From: Pseudoscleropodium purum
Lineage: Eukaryota > Streptophyta > Bryopsida > Hypnales > Brachytheciaceae
Length of the DNA: 64,000 nucleotides
Assembly: GCA_963969395.1 (NCBI GenBank)
Contig: OZ017796.1
Span: 36,694,243-36,758,242 of the forward strand
Direction: 5' to 3'
The position numbers were made by a program, and so were the translations under genes. The notes beneath the pieces are model-generated. The model ran no database searches and had not been told where the DNA came from. It saw nothing but the letters and a program-made list of their open reading frames with translations. Shown here piece by piece: positions 1 through 11,466 of this stretch (positions are counted from its first letter, which is position 1; every line of letters starts with the position of its first letter).

Positions 1-985
1 TACCTATGATCTCAATTTTTGGCAAGATTTTTTGAAACTTTTTTTTATAGTAGGCAAATTGATTAGTTTTTTGGAAATATATGTAATTTTTAATTTCAAC
101 GAATCAATGCTTGGAAGCAAAAGTTATGCCAGGTTAAGTCCAAAACAAGTAAAGGTAGGCAACAATAAAAATCTAGAATCTTGAAATAATTAAGTTTTTC
201 TTTCTTTCTTGTAGATTTTATTTTTGTCCATTTAGAAATATTTGATTCATTCCGTTTTGACTAGTGATGTGAAAATTATGAAGCTTCTTGTTTTGCAGTC
301 AATTTTAACAAATTCTTGAGAAAATAATGTATGGATCCATTTATGAATTCCATTTTAGCAATCTTTCAAAAGAAAGTTGTACATCTTTTAGAACAATCAT
401 TGAAATTCTAAGTGTGTTTCCCATTCCATCTTAATGCTAAGGGTAACAATTTATTTTTTCCTTCTATCTCATACCTACTTTGACTTAACAATTTTTTAAA
501 GATGAAATCATGGAGGGGAGGGGGAGAAGGTTGAAATTCTTTCCTGAATTCTCAACTCAATTCTTCAAATTCAAAGACTTTAAATTCACAATCTGTAGTA
601 CAAATTTTTTAAGATAAGGGGATTCAAAGTCTTATAACCTAGAAGTAGAAAAGCTTGTTTTCTTCACTTTAAACACTTATATCTTATGATTGATAAAGAC
701 AAAGTTCCTGAAATTTCTTCCAAACATTCTCATCCAAATAGTCTTACTAGTGCAAGATCCTACAGTTGGATATGCCAAAAAAACAAACATTTGAATTGTT
801 TTTGTTGTTTGCTTATTGAAAATGGCTATTTTGAAAGTTTACTCTGAAGGAAAAATAGCCTTGGGACTTTGGGAGTTGGTAGTGTACAATTTTGATTTGA
901 ATTTCAAAAAGTACAGACTATAGTTGAGATTGTATAATACACATACATTTCAAATACATTAACACGATGCAGAAATATTTGCCAA
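1..985. other. AT-rich intergenic DNA, nothing recognised
   Basis: Low-GC sequence with homopolymer A and T runs and stops in all frames. I see no gene, RNA or element ends here. Confidence 0.6.
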
Positions 986-1321
986 CTATGACAGAGGTAG
1001 GTTGCTGAAAAACAAGCAGTGACTGAATTTAACGAGTTTCGTGAATTTCCTGACGCCTGGAGCAGTGTCACAGTACTGCCACTGAAAGTCAAGCCTAAGA
1101 ATTTCCTTCCCTTTGATTTGGTCGTAGGCTTCCTCAAAGAGCATAACTTTTGGCCACGCGTGTTTGTAGGAGACCACTCAGGCAAATTTCTCACTCACTG
1201 TCTCACTCGCCCAACTGCTTTCGGAGAGAAGAATCTTAAATCTCTTGACGAAACTGCTGTATGTGATGGAAGTGCTGAACCTCAAATCCCCTTCTCGAAG
1301 GCCTTCTGGTAGCTGTGTCAT
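986..1321 (-). pseudogene. Possible decayed coding relic, one in-frame stop
   Basis: Reading leftward from an ATG at 1321, 47 sense codons (beginning MTQLPEGLREGD) run to a TGA at 1178-1180. The same frame then stays open to 986, with a protein-like composition (for example VMLFEEAYDQIKGKEI). The stretch is visibly richer in GC than its surroundings. The family is not recognised. It could be a gene fragment with one nonsense change, two exons of an unseen gene (a GTGAGT donor-like site lies just before the stop), or chance. An opposing open frame covers 1019-1312, so the strand itself is uncertain. Confidence 0.3.
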
Positions 1322-1443
1322 AAAAATAAAATAAAAATAATCAAAGCATCTGCATCGTCAAAGTACTGAAAGGACCAACTCCACTGATAGCTAGATGGAC
1401 CACATAATTCCTGAGTACAACATGATTGTACCAATTGCAACAT

Positions 1444-1841
1444 AGTCAACTTATGGTAGCAGACCCATTTTTGACCACTTAAGCAATTCTGCATATTTGG
1501 AGCATAGGTTTCTTGAGTGCATGAATTTTCTCATGTATAGAAACATGGTTTAGAAGGATTCCATATTTTTTCAGAGTTTTATTTTTCAGAATTTAATTAT
1601 TACAAATTTTTTAGTTGAAGATTTTATTCGACCTATTTTTGTCATGTAGGCTTTCCTATTTCCAATCATAGGTTGCTTTTAAAATAAAGAAAGACTGCAA
1701 CCAATCTTAATGTGCCATGACTGCGTTGTAAATCGTGCCATAATTAATCTCTTGCTTCTTTCCTGTTGATTGGAAAGAGTGTACCCTATATGATGGGAAT
1801 GGTCCCTGGTTGGAAATGGGTCGGTTACCATATATGTCACC
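1444..1841 (+). mobile_element. MITE-like element, family A copy 1
   Basis: This stretch matches 28203-28622 along most of its length in the same orientation. Shared blocks include the region around 'gcatatttgga', the 'gaagattttattcgacct' region and 'tgtgccataattaatc'. The two ends are inverted repeats of about 35 bp: the left end at 1444-1478 contains AGACCCATTTTTGACCAC, and the right end at 1807-1841 reads GACCCATTTCCAACCA on the other strand. There is no coding capacity. Imperfect ends and many substitutions suggest an old insertion. A target-site duplication is not clear. Confidence 0.75.
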
Positions 1842-3366
1842 CAAGCGGAGGTACTGAGGTACATCCTGGAGTTTTCTACTTTACCTGCTGTACAGTACTA
1901 CAGCTTATGTAAATGTAATATCGTAGTAATCGTACTCTGTGGACCTTGGTCAAGGTCAACATTCCCTGCCAAATAATTAATTAAAATTGGGAAAAAGGGA
2001 TCTCATTGACAATTTTTTTTTAAATTTAAAAGATTCATTGTTTCCTTCAAATAATTAAAAATTTGAAAGGCATCTGTTTTTGGAAACCTTGACCACTAGA
2101 TACGACATTGGCCGTTGATTTGTCTGAGATCCATTCAAATCGCTCGAAAGTAATGTAAAGAATTTGAGGGAGCCAATAAATATGCAAGGTCCCGCTTTGT
2201 GGTCCTTCCGTTGAAGTGAGCCTGTTCAGAAGGTCCCTTGGAAGTTGGAAATGATCGATCGAGATTCTCTCCCGCCGGGAGGTGGCTGCAGAAGCACCTA
2301 CGATTCCAGAAACGTGATTTGGTACGTTACGCAAAAGCGGGGAGCGCAACAGTCACGAGGCGCATAGGTGACTACAGTTCCGCTGCTTTCGACTGCCATA
2401 AATATTCATAACATGAAACACAACCGAACAGTGGCCAAATTTAGATGAGTTCTGTCCGTCTTGAGTGGGTCTCGTGGACGAACCTTTCCATTATGTGCAG
2501 GGCGGTTGATCGAGATTCCCAGAATTCTGTCCCTGGACAAGTACTGGTAGCTCACCTTAACTTGATGAAGTGAACCCCAAACAGTTTACCAGTAAGGTAA
2601 CAACACCCATAACTGTCAAAATAAGCAATTCAGTAGAGTTAAAGGCATATTTTTTTAGAAAAAATATTTCTGCGATATTAGTAACTGAAAATCATGAATC
2701 CAAAAATAGAATTTTTGGACAAGGCATCTAATTTCTGTGAATTTTCAAAGTAGAATTCATTAGGGCACCCTAAACCACACTCTAGTAAATCTACCTCGAT
2801 TCTCACAACAAAATCTAAAAGAATTTAAAGCCTACCAATCACAATTAAGAATGGGTGACGGTTTCAAGGTACTCTTGGAAACAATTTAAAGGCACTCTAG
2901 TAACTACTTATGGGTATAGTCACTATTATGGATGTTGCGACCTTAGATCGAATACGGTGAAGCCTGCTCAACTAAATGACAAGCTCTGAAATAGCATAAC
3001 CCTCAGAATCTGTCACATCTGATTGGACAACCTTCACTTGTCATGACTAGTACAGGCAGAGATCTGAAAAAGGCACCAATTTTTTCATCAATTCCGTTAA
3101 CAAAATTTCTGGCGGGCTAGGGCAACAGTAGATGATTCCCATCCGAATGGGATGAAAGTCTCCACCCAAGTCCAGAAACATGGGAACTCGAGATTCCCAG
3201 AATCGTGGCCCTAAACAAGGAGCTTATCCGGCCGGATGAAGGAAACCGACAGAATCCCAAACGGCAGAATCAACACAATAAAGAATGGGAAACAAGGCGT
3301 GACCGCGTGAAACAATAAATTAAGGACTTGCCATGCACTCAGGCAATTTCAGAAAGGTGCTCCTTT

Positions 3367-3396
3367 TATATTACTCCTTTTAAACGGAGTAATATA
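3367..3396. repeat. Perfect 11-bp hairpin
   Basis: The arm tatattactcc (3367-3377) is followed after an 8-base spacer by its exact complement (3386-3396). Flanking CCTTTT and AAAAGG-like bases extend the pairing imperfectly. Its function is unknown. Confidence 0.6.
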
Positions 3397-3881
3397 ATAA
3401 GAAAAAGGACAACGTCACTAGAGTACGTCTGGTCACTGTGGTGTCAGTCAGTCCGCGGCAAATGAATTCAAGAGTTGAAAGTGCTTCCCAGGCCCACCAT
3501 TCAGGCCGGTCTCCTTTGAGTGACAACTGACAACACCTTTGCTACTAAATGAGATTGCCTTCTATAGCTGCTTCTTTATTCCATTGCCAAGAGACCATCA
3601 AAACAGCGCGTGGAATTCGCCGCACCAGCTTGGACTTCAAATGCAGTTGTTGCTTACAACCATCGTCGATCTAAGTTAGCTCGCTCAGTCTTTTTCGACC
3701 GGAGTTAGTCGTGGCACTATTCTGGCCAAGATCGATGTCCGAAGCACAATATTTCAATCTGGTCTTCGCTTCTCACGGAGGACTAGAAACTTCGTCATCG
3801 CCTTAGCGTGTGCGCCAAACAAGTGAAGCTTCTTGCTGGACAAGTGTAGGTCAGTGTGTACATTCCGAGTTAGAGAGACAG

Positions 3882-3888
3882 TATATAG
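3882..3888 (+). promoter_or_regulatory. Candidate TATA box of the MLO gene
   Basis: TATATAG lies about 430 bp before the MLO ATG. A second candidate, CATAAAAG, lies near 4037. Without transcript ends neither can be chosen. Confidence 0.25.
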
Positions 3889-4317
3889 GGTACGTTGCGG
3901 TTCCTCTACGATCGATCAGATATTAATTAGACGAGAGGGTGTTAATTAGTATTCTTATGACTAGCTGTAGGTTCTAGGTGAGGGGGTAACAATAGTCAAG
4001 CTAGGATTTCATAGTAGACTGGCATTGTTTCGTTTGCATAAAAGAGTCCGGATCGGCCGGTGTGTGGGAATCATGGGAGGCTTCGCAGCTTAAGCGGCGA
4101 CAACACTGACCAGCAGCTCGGATCTTGCTGGTGTTCGATTGATCGATGATGAATTTCGAGTTCGGGTGCCTGCTGAATTTGTAAGAAATTGAAGGATTCG
4201 GATGCTTGTTGGCTGGTACGCGCGTTCGTCATTTTGAATTTATTGATCAGGATTTACGGTTGTGGATCTGGACTACGTCGAAGCCGAGAATTGAAGAGTT
4301 CAGTTAGATAGGACGTC

Positions 4318-7300
4318 ATGGCGGGTGATGCGAGTGAAACAAGTGCAAGCGGTGGTGTCTCTGAAGATTTGAGGACGCTGGAGTACACACCAACTTGGGT
4401 ATTGGCCGTGGTGTCCACGGTGTTCATCGTTATCTCCATTGCTGTGGAGCGCTTTTTGCACTTCCTTGGAAACGTACGCTTCCACCTTAATTCCGGTGCA
4501 TTTTGATTTGCATCTCTTAACTGTAAGTTGGTGTTATCTCTGCAACTTATGGCATACTTATAGGTCAAGACGATGTGTACTCACAATGAGGTTACCTAGC
4601 TCTGGTTCCGGGATTGCCATTGCCGGTTTAATTACACTGCATGTTGGTAACAGAAAAGTATGTGCCCCTGATATTCCCTGATCGCCTCGTTCCCCTAATT
4701 TCCCCCCTTCTTAGTCCAAATCCATCTGGGAAACTTCTAATATTCTGGTGAGGAAAAGAAGGAAACGAGATCTCTAAGAATCAGCAATCCTTGAAACAAT
4801 TTGAAACTGAACGAATTTGAGCAGAAAATTAGCTAGCTGCAGCGTTGTTAAATTCTACTGTGTCCGTGCAGCTAGCTGTCTCACAGGACTGAATTGAGTT
4901 TGTTACGAGAGCAACCCTTTGATTACTGCTGAGTTCGTTATTCCTAATTCTGTCCGTGCAGTACCTACGCGAGCATAATCGGAAACCACTCCTTGCGGCG
5001 TTGCTAAAAATGAAGGACGGTGAGTATCTGCTCACAATTGCATCCTTCTCTTGCCACAAATTTCGGAATCACCAATAGTCCCCCGTCGCACTTCCAGTTT
5101 TTTTAATATTTTTTTCGTAACTATAAATGCATCCATGATTCATGAATTGCAAGCTTAGTACGGTAGCTGTACATTCTTTAACACGTATAAGCTTTACATA
5201 TATGCACCGATCTTGTTTCCCAACCAGGTTCCCTACCAGGTGGCCTGATTCGCGTTGAGTCACGCGTTCCGTCAAGACAATTAAGTCGAATGCGAAAATA
5301 GCGTGTCTGACAGTGGACATCACGACAAGCTAATATTAACTGTCTGTGAATATTCCGGTTTGGCGCGCAGAGCTGATGTTGATGGGATTCATTTCGTTAA
5401 CGATCACCATCCTTCAAGACCCCGTGTCGCGCATCTGCGTTCGGGAATCTGTTTACAACAAATGGACCCCGTGTGACATTTCGAAGCGACCGGTAACTGC
5501 CGCTGCACCGTCTGCATACGAAGCTGAAGCGCCCGCTTATGGACGGCGTCTCTTGGCGACAGAATCGACCAACAAATGTGGAGAGGTAACGTCAAGCTCT
5601 CCACAGTACTCCTAACCTCTCGATTTTGGAATTTTGAATGTTTGACTAAATGGCATGTTCCCGAGCACCTGAACTGACGCCTACACGTCTCAAAACTAGG
5701 GTAGATATGTGGTACTGAATGCGAGTGGACTCCACTGAAATCCGGCATTTTGAAGAACACATAGTTTGCTTTGACTCTCTGAACACCAGAATGTCGACGA
5801 CTCGACGCTGAGCCGTGATTCTTTGCAGAAGCAAGAAACTGAGTCTTTTCTGTCACTAATTGATAATTTATTGGCTGATTTCGAACAGGGGTACGAGCCA
5901 TTCATTTCAGCGGATACGATCCACCAGCTGCATATTTTCATCGTCGTGATGGCGTTAGTGCACGTGGTCTACTCTTGTCTCACGATGCTGCTAGCCCTGG
6001 CCAAGGTAAGGACGCCGTACCAGCGTCTTATTAATCAGTTTGTTTTCGAGAGTCGAATTTTTATATTCAAGTGAAGAGCGCTGTAAATAACCCTGGACTA
6101 GTGTTAGTAGATCTGAGGTTCCATTGCGCCTGAAAAGTGCTAGTCTCTTGAATTGTTGTCATTTTAACAAACACTGCAACACGTAGCTCCCACATCAACC
6201 CTCTTGCTGCAAAATTTACGACATTTTTCTCAAAACACACACACCGATTTCAAAAGATATGAAGAGACTTCAGCTAGCTTTCGTGGCTTCATGGCTTGGC
6301 TTGGTCAAGACTACATTGAATAGTTTATTCCAGTGGAATTAACTGTGGAAAAGCTAGCTGCTAGCAGACCGAGCTCACCAATTCACGCGTCATGGACTGA
6401 TATCAGGTGTATCGGTGGCGAAAATGGGAGAGGGAAGCCCACGAAGCAGCAGCCAAAGCAGCGATTCCAGGTATTTGTGGTCAACCAAATTAAAATATAT
6501 GATTCATATTCTCTGTACGCTGCTTCCGAATGACTGTTGGCTTCAAGTTCAGGACACCGGATCCTGGCTCGGTAATCGATCGACAATACCACTGTCAGGA
6601 ATAATCAATTCTTTGACTGGGGACTATAACTGTCCGATTGTGATCGATGCATCTGGAACAACTATTCCAGAGTCAGAGTCCAAGCTAGGAGTGTGGGTCC
6701 GACATTTGGCTAGAAATTATTAAATTAAAAACTTTAATAATTGGTGTCGATCTGTGCAGACCTGATTGAGAATGTCACGTATAGGCGGCAATCGACGTTT
6801 GTGCGGTATCATACGTCGAAGCCATGGAGCAGATCCAGGTTTGTTGTGTGGATGGTAAGTCCGTTTGGTGACTTAATTTTCTTTCTGATCGAGGTACACA
6901 TAATTGAGACACATACCTCCACGTAATTATAGAATAATCGTGGTGATGTAACTAAAAAGGGTTTTGAAATGTGGTGTGTGTTGCAATGAATCCACAACAG
7001 GTTTGCTTCTTTCAACAATTTTACATTCCGCGCGCAGACTACATGGCCCTTCGCCTCAGTTTCATCACCGTAAGTGTTGGTGCCGCACTTCTAGCTATTA
7101 ATTATCCTATGCATGCATGGAAGAGAAATTTTCATGCTTTGATAAAAATTCAGTTCAGTGCAGTTTGATCGATTCCACTCATGGAATAATGCCTGCGCAT
7201 GCACTTGAATTAATTGCAGAAACATAACTTGAAGGACTCATACGACTTCCATGCGTACGTGGTTCGCACCATGGAGGACGAGTTCGAGACCATTGTTGGC

Positions 7301-10300
7301 ATCAGGTACGTACTCCTCAGATTCATATAAATTTTCCTTTTAAAGTCACTTTCTTTTCTTCGCTTGGCAAAAGCATGCATCTGGCTGTACATGGAATTCC
7401 ATCCAGAGCAATTAATGTATGATATTAACATCGCTTTTGAGAGTTTGAGTTCGTTAATTTCTTTGTGCAGTGTATGGTTGTGGGCCTCCGTGCTGGCGTT
7501 CTGGTTTTTGAATGTGGACGGTTCTCAGTTGTATTTTTGGGTGTCGCTCCTCCCTATCTTTGTGAGTACCACTTTAATACCATTGATTTAGGTTTCAAAG
7601 CACCCACCTTGAAAAGTGTCAATGTCGTGAATAAGATTACGTACCCTCCAATTAATGTAACAGGAATAGATGGTCTTTTGGGGCGTATGGGTGGGTAGCT
7701 AGTAATGGACGGCGAAGGCCTATGACCCTGGACGAGCTCGAGTGGCGTACGTAACAAACTAATGAACGAGCATGAGAGGCTTCATTGCCAACGTCAATTC
7801 CAATAAATTGGCGGTTTTCCATGCGCCACGCATGTTGACATTAGTTAACCTTAGCATTATTTCCCGACAGTACGCAAATTCATGTGCAAATTGCATATTG
7901 TGATACAATTGCGCCAACTGTAGGAAAATATTGTGATGGAATTTCGTCAAGTCACGGAAATTGACGTTATGGATGTTACGCAATGGCCAGGTGGTGTTCG
8001 TGATCGGGACGAAACTTCAGCACGTGATTGCGACGCTGGCGTTGGAGAGCGGCGGCAAGCGCGGCGCGGCGCGGCACCCCATCGGGGCCATGGGGGTGCT
8101 GAAGCCGCGTGACCAGCTGTTTTGGTTCAACCGCCCGCGCATAATGCTGTGGATCATTCACTTGGCCCTCTTCGATACCGCCTTCGAATTCGCAACCTTC
8201 ATCTGGCATGTGGTAAGTACGACACAGATACGTGCATGCACTTGCTTCACGTCACAGAAATTCAAAATGTCCATCTATGAATTCCACAGTCAATGTCTAA
8301 TGATAATAGAATATGATACACTGGCATGGGATACCTATTTGATAATTTTATTAAGGAATGGAATTTGGACAGGAATGGACAATTGTCCAAGTTCCATTCT
8401 GAATTTCTCTTTCGCAGTCGGCTACACTGGCTTTACAACGAGCTAGCACACCCAAGGTTCAGTTTTCGAGTCTGAAATAACGACGTACGTAATGTTGAGT
8501 TAATAATCCACTTTTCCTGCTGCAGTGGCAATTCGGGTACAACACCTGCCTGTTGGAGTCCAATAAGCTCTTCACCTGGGGTCGCCTCTCCAGCGCGTAT
8601 GTATTCATTTGACCTTCACAACTTTGAATTATACCCCGGAAGGACCGAGGTCATGTTTGATGTGAAATTGCAGTTTGGCGTAGGTCAAACTGATCGAGAC
8701 TTTTCTTTTGTCCTCTTTTTGTTTTGGAATTTTTTTTTGTCGTTCTTGACCAGCATAATCGTGCTAAGGCGGACAGTGGGGAGGTCTGGTTATAGATTTG
8801 CGGTGATTCTGTTTTCGAGCTACAGCACTTTGCCGCTGTACGCGCTGGTGACACAGATGGGCAGCAGCTACAAGAAGGCGATGGTGACGAAGAACGTAGA
8901 GCGCGTGCTGCTCAGGTGGCACAAGGAAGCCAAGCATCGGCTCAAGGAGGCCAGTTCAGTCAAGGGCGGCAGCAGCAGCGACGGGACCCCTCCGCCCAGC
9001 AGCGCCAGCATGGTGGTGCACTTCAAGTCCAAAGTCACGCGCAAGTTGGCCCCGCGCTCCAGCTTTCCTGCGCCAGCCGCGGTCCGCAATATGGACCCCG
9101 GCGCCGAGAACAGGTACGCACCCCTGAAACCCTTGAAACGGAAAGCCGAGCCACAAATCTCTCGTTTCGAATTTTCACGTTCTGAGCAATAATTATGCAC
9201 CATTCTTGAGTTAGTTCTTCCTACCGCAGGCCCATTTGCTATGCAAGTTATGAGATAAATTTGTTATCTCTTATGCATTTCCTTTAGAACGTTAAGTCAT
9301 CAGTTGCATAAACCGTAGTTGAGATGGTTGTCCATTCTCTTATTTGTAAATAAAAAAAACACTAGTGACAAACACCGTGGTGTATAGCATGGATGGTGAG
9401 GTCACCAGTGCAAATCCTTTGTTCAAATCATACAACATGAAGGTGTTTCAACTCCCTTGGGAGGTGAAACATTGAAACAATATCCCTATCACATAGTCTC
9501 ATAGTCGATTCTCATACGCTCACTTTTTCCATCAAGGTTAAGACAAGACATGGCTATCAAGGTTAGCTTTTTAAATTGATAGATTAGTAGGTGGCAAAAT
9601 GCTGAGGTTCACTAGGAAATGCACATGAGACTTCATGGAAATGCAATAGCTTCCTCTCTGGTGAATTTGAAGTTGCATCTTAATGTTATTTTTAACATGT
9701 TTTGCAATGCAAGGTTTGCTGTAGACAGTGCATTTAGGGTTTGAACCTTCCAATGCTTTTCCAAGGTCTGTTTTTCAAGGTTCTTTAGTGGGGGGATTGT
9801 ACTAAGGTAGAGAGCCCGTTATGGACCCCAACCCAATTCAATGCAAATCTACACCAGGTCAACGTTTCAAGGCCTAGAATGTCAGAATGTTGGACTGATG
9901 TAGATTTGCACTGAATTGGGTTGGAGGTCCGTAGTAGGCTCCCCAGATACTATGTGAAATTCTTTGCCACGACAGACTGAACATATGACTTCCTGACACA
10001 TAGAAACTCTGTCTAGAACAGTGGAACCCAGGGACCCTTCTAAAGTTGGTTGGACATGATACAATGTGGCAGGAGCTCGGATTCATCACCATCGACAGCG
10101 CAGCCTTTTGCCGGCATGCGACAATTGCGACCTGGACGACCGATTCCAGGTTCATTGCGAGAGTCACACGCGCGCCCTGCACAGAGTTCATCAACAAGTG
10201 CGCCACCACCATCATCCACTACCATAGGAGCGGTGGATTACCTGCCACCCCACCCTGCGTTCACTCACAGCCGACCAGCACAGCTTCAACGTCAAAGCTC

Positions 10301-10331
10301 AGCTCCCAATTTTGAAATCCACCCTTGTTGA
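4318..10331 (+). CDS. MLO: MLO-family seven-helix membrane protein, 13 exons
   Basis: Exons: 4318-4473, 4962-5019, 5371-5585, 5889-6005, 6407-6470, 6760-6854, 7001-7069, 7220-7305, 7471-7561, 7991-8212, 8526-8596, 8796-9113, 10073-10331, giving 606 residues. Family hallmarks are in order: TPTW and the first helix, [71 protein letters not shown] and [13 protein letters not shown]. The four conserved extracellular cysteines can be placed at C94, C106, C141 and C399. A calmodulin-binding segment with the key Trp at 456 ([11 protein letters not shown]) follows helix seven, then a Ser/Pro-rich tail. In known plants MLO proteins are plasma-membrane calcium-channel-like proteins acting in powdery mildew susceptibility, root thigmomorphogenesis and pollen-tube reception; the role here is not shown. 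The acceptor of exon 12 is ambiguous (see findings). The gene converges on GRV2. Confidence 0.95.
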
Positions 10332-11466
10332 TATCCGGCTTTTCAACAAACGCTTCTATTCTACGTGTACCAAAAAAAGGGTTACCTATCACCATGCCTA
10401 CGCACAATGTGGGCCATCATGAAGTGTAATCTACCAGCATTTCAAGTCATGGAGATCGTCGCGGCAATGGGTTTTTTTTTTCCCTGCTTCTGGAACGGTT
10501 TTTTGCTGCTTATTTGGTAAATGATAAGTAGTAATTGGTTGCAATCTGTACATCAAGCAGCATGATCCCAAAGGGGTGTTGAAAAGATAATGATGAGGAA
10601 TTATAGAAGTAGAAATCACTACTCATTGAATCGGAGGAGAGAATCTCAGTCCGTCAATGTACAAAACCACGTAGGTTGGGAGGATTGGTTAATTATTGAA
10701 CCTCCAACAGTTCTCGATCCAGAATACAGCAGGAGATGATGTACTGTACAATTTGGATGCATGAGCAATGTAATGTATCATTAGCAAATAACAATTGATG
10801 CACTCAACTCTGTCTCTCTCCATGCTGTGCAATGGAAATAGGACAAGTGCTAGGTTGAAGAAGTACTGTCTCGTTCAAAATACTAGAATAATACTGTTAC
10901 GTAACAGGTTTGATTTTCTTGTGAGTTGCATCACATTACTGCCATTAACACATGGAAGCCTGTTAGTGACGATCCAAAATGGAAAAATCTCGATTATATT
11001 TTGGTAGCCAAATTCTCCGGTGTTAGAAATTAAGTAGCTTGCTACCAATTATTGCAACAAGAAAAATGTTAACCAACAATCTTGTAAGCAAACATACACA
11101 ACACTAACATAAAAAGAGCCTGAAGTACGAAGCTCCAAAGTGGATACAAGTTTTCGAAAAGAACACTCAGCACAAAAGGCTAAAAAAACACCGACGCATA
11201 GAACCTAATAATGAAATTTTATATACAGTTACGCAAAAAGAAACCTCTTACAAGCTCAGACAGGCGGGCTAATTGAAGTTGAACTTCAATATTCATACCC
11301 CAAATAATCCTAGATCTATCTCAACTTCACCACATATATGAACCTGGAGGTCATCCAGGCTAGACCTGAATGTTTACAAATGAATAGAAGGAATCATCGC
11401 AAGTGTACAAAATGAACACTCTACACTGGAAATAGAGACGTTCCCCAAACAGAGGACAACAAGAGC
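10332..11466. other. Convergent 3' region between MLO and GRV2
   Basis: AT-rich sequence with no supported gene. It must contain the 3' ends of both flanking transcripts. A short open frame at 10795-11007 has no family features. Confidence 0.6.

Larger units (their letters stand above)
1842..4317. other. Upstream region of the MLO gene
   Basis: No protein family is recognised. Two moderately GC-rich patches (about 2050-2560 and 3100-3330) carry a short direct repeat: 2511-2525 and 3189-3203 are identical over 15 bp (cgagattcccagaat) with similar sequence after them. An open frame on the minus strand at 2047-2349 lacks an ATG and resembles nothing I know. The last 450 bases before 4318 should hold the MLO promoter and leader. 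Confidence 0.5.

Noticed and set aside
10046..10315. 89-codon plus-strand frame inside the last MLO exon
   Set aside because: Another frame of the same exon joins in phase to the MLO gene and ends it at 10331.
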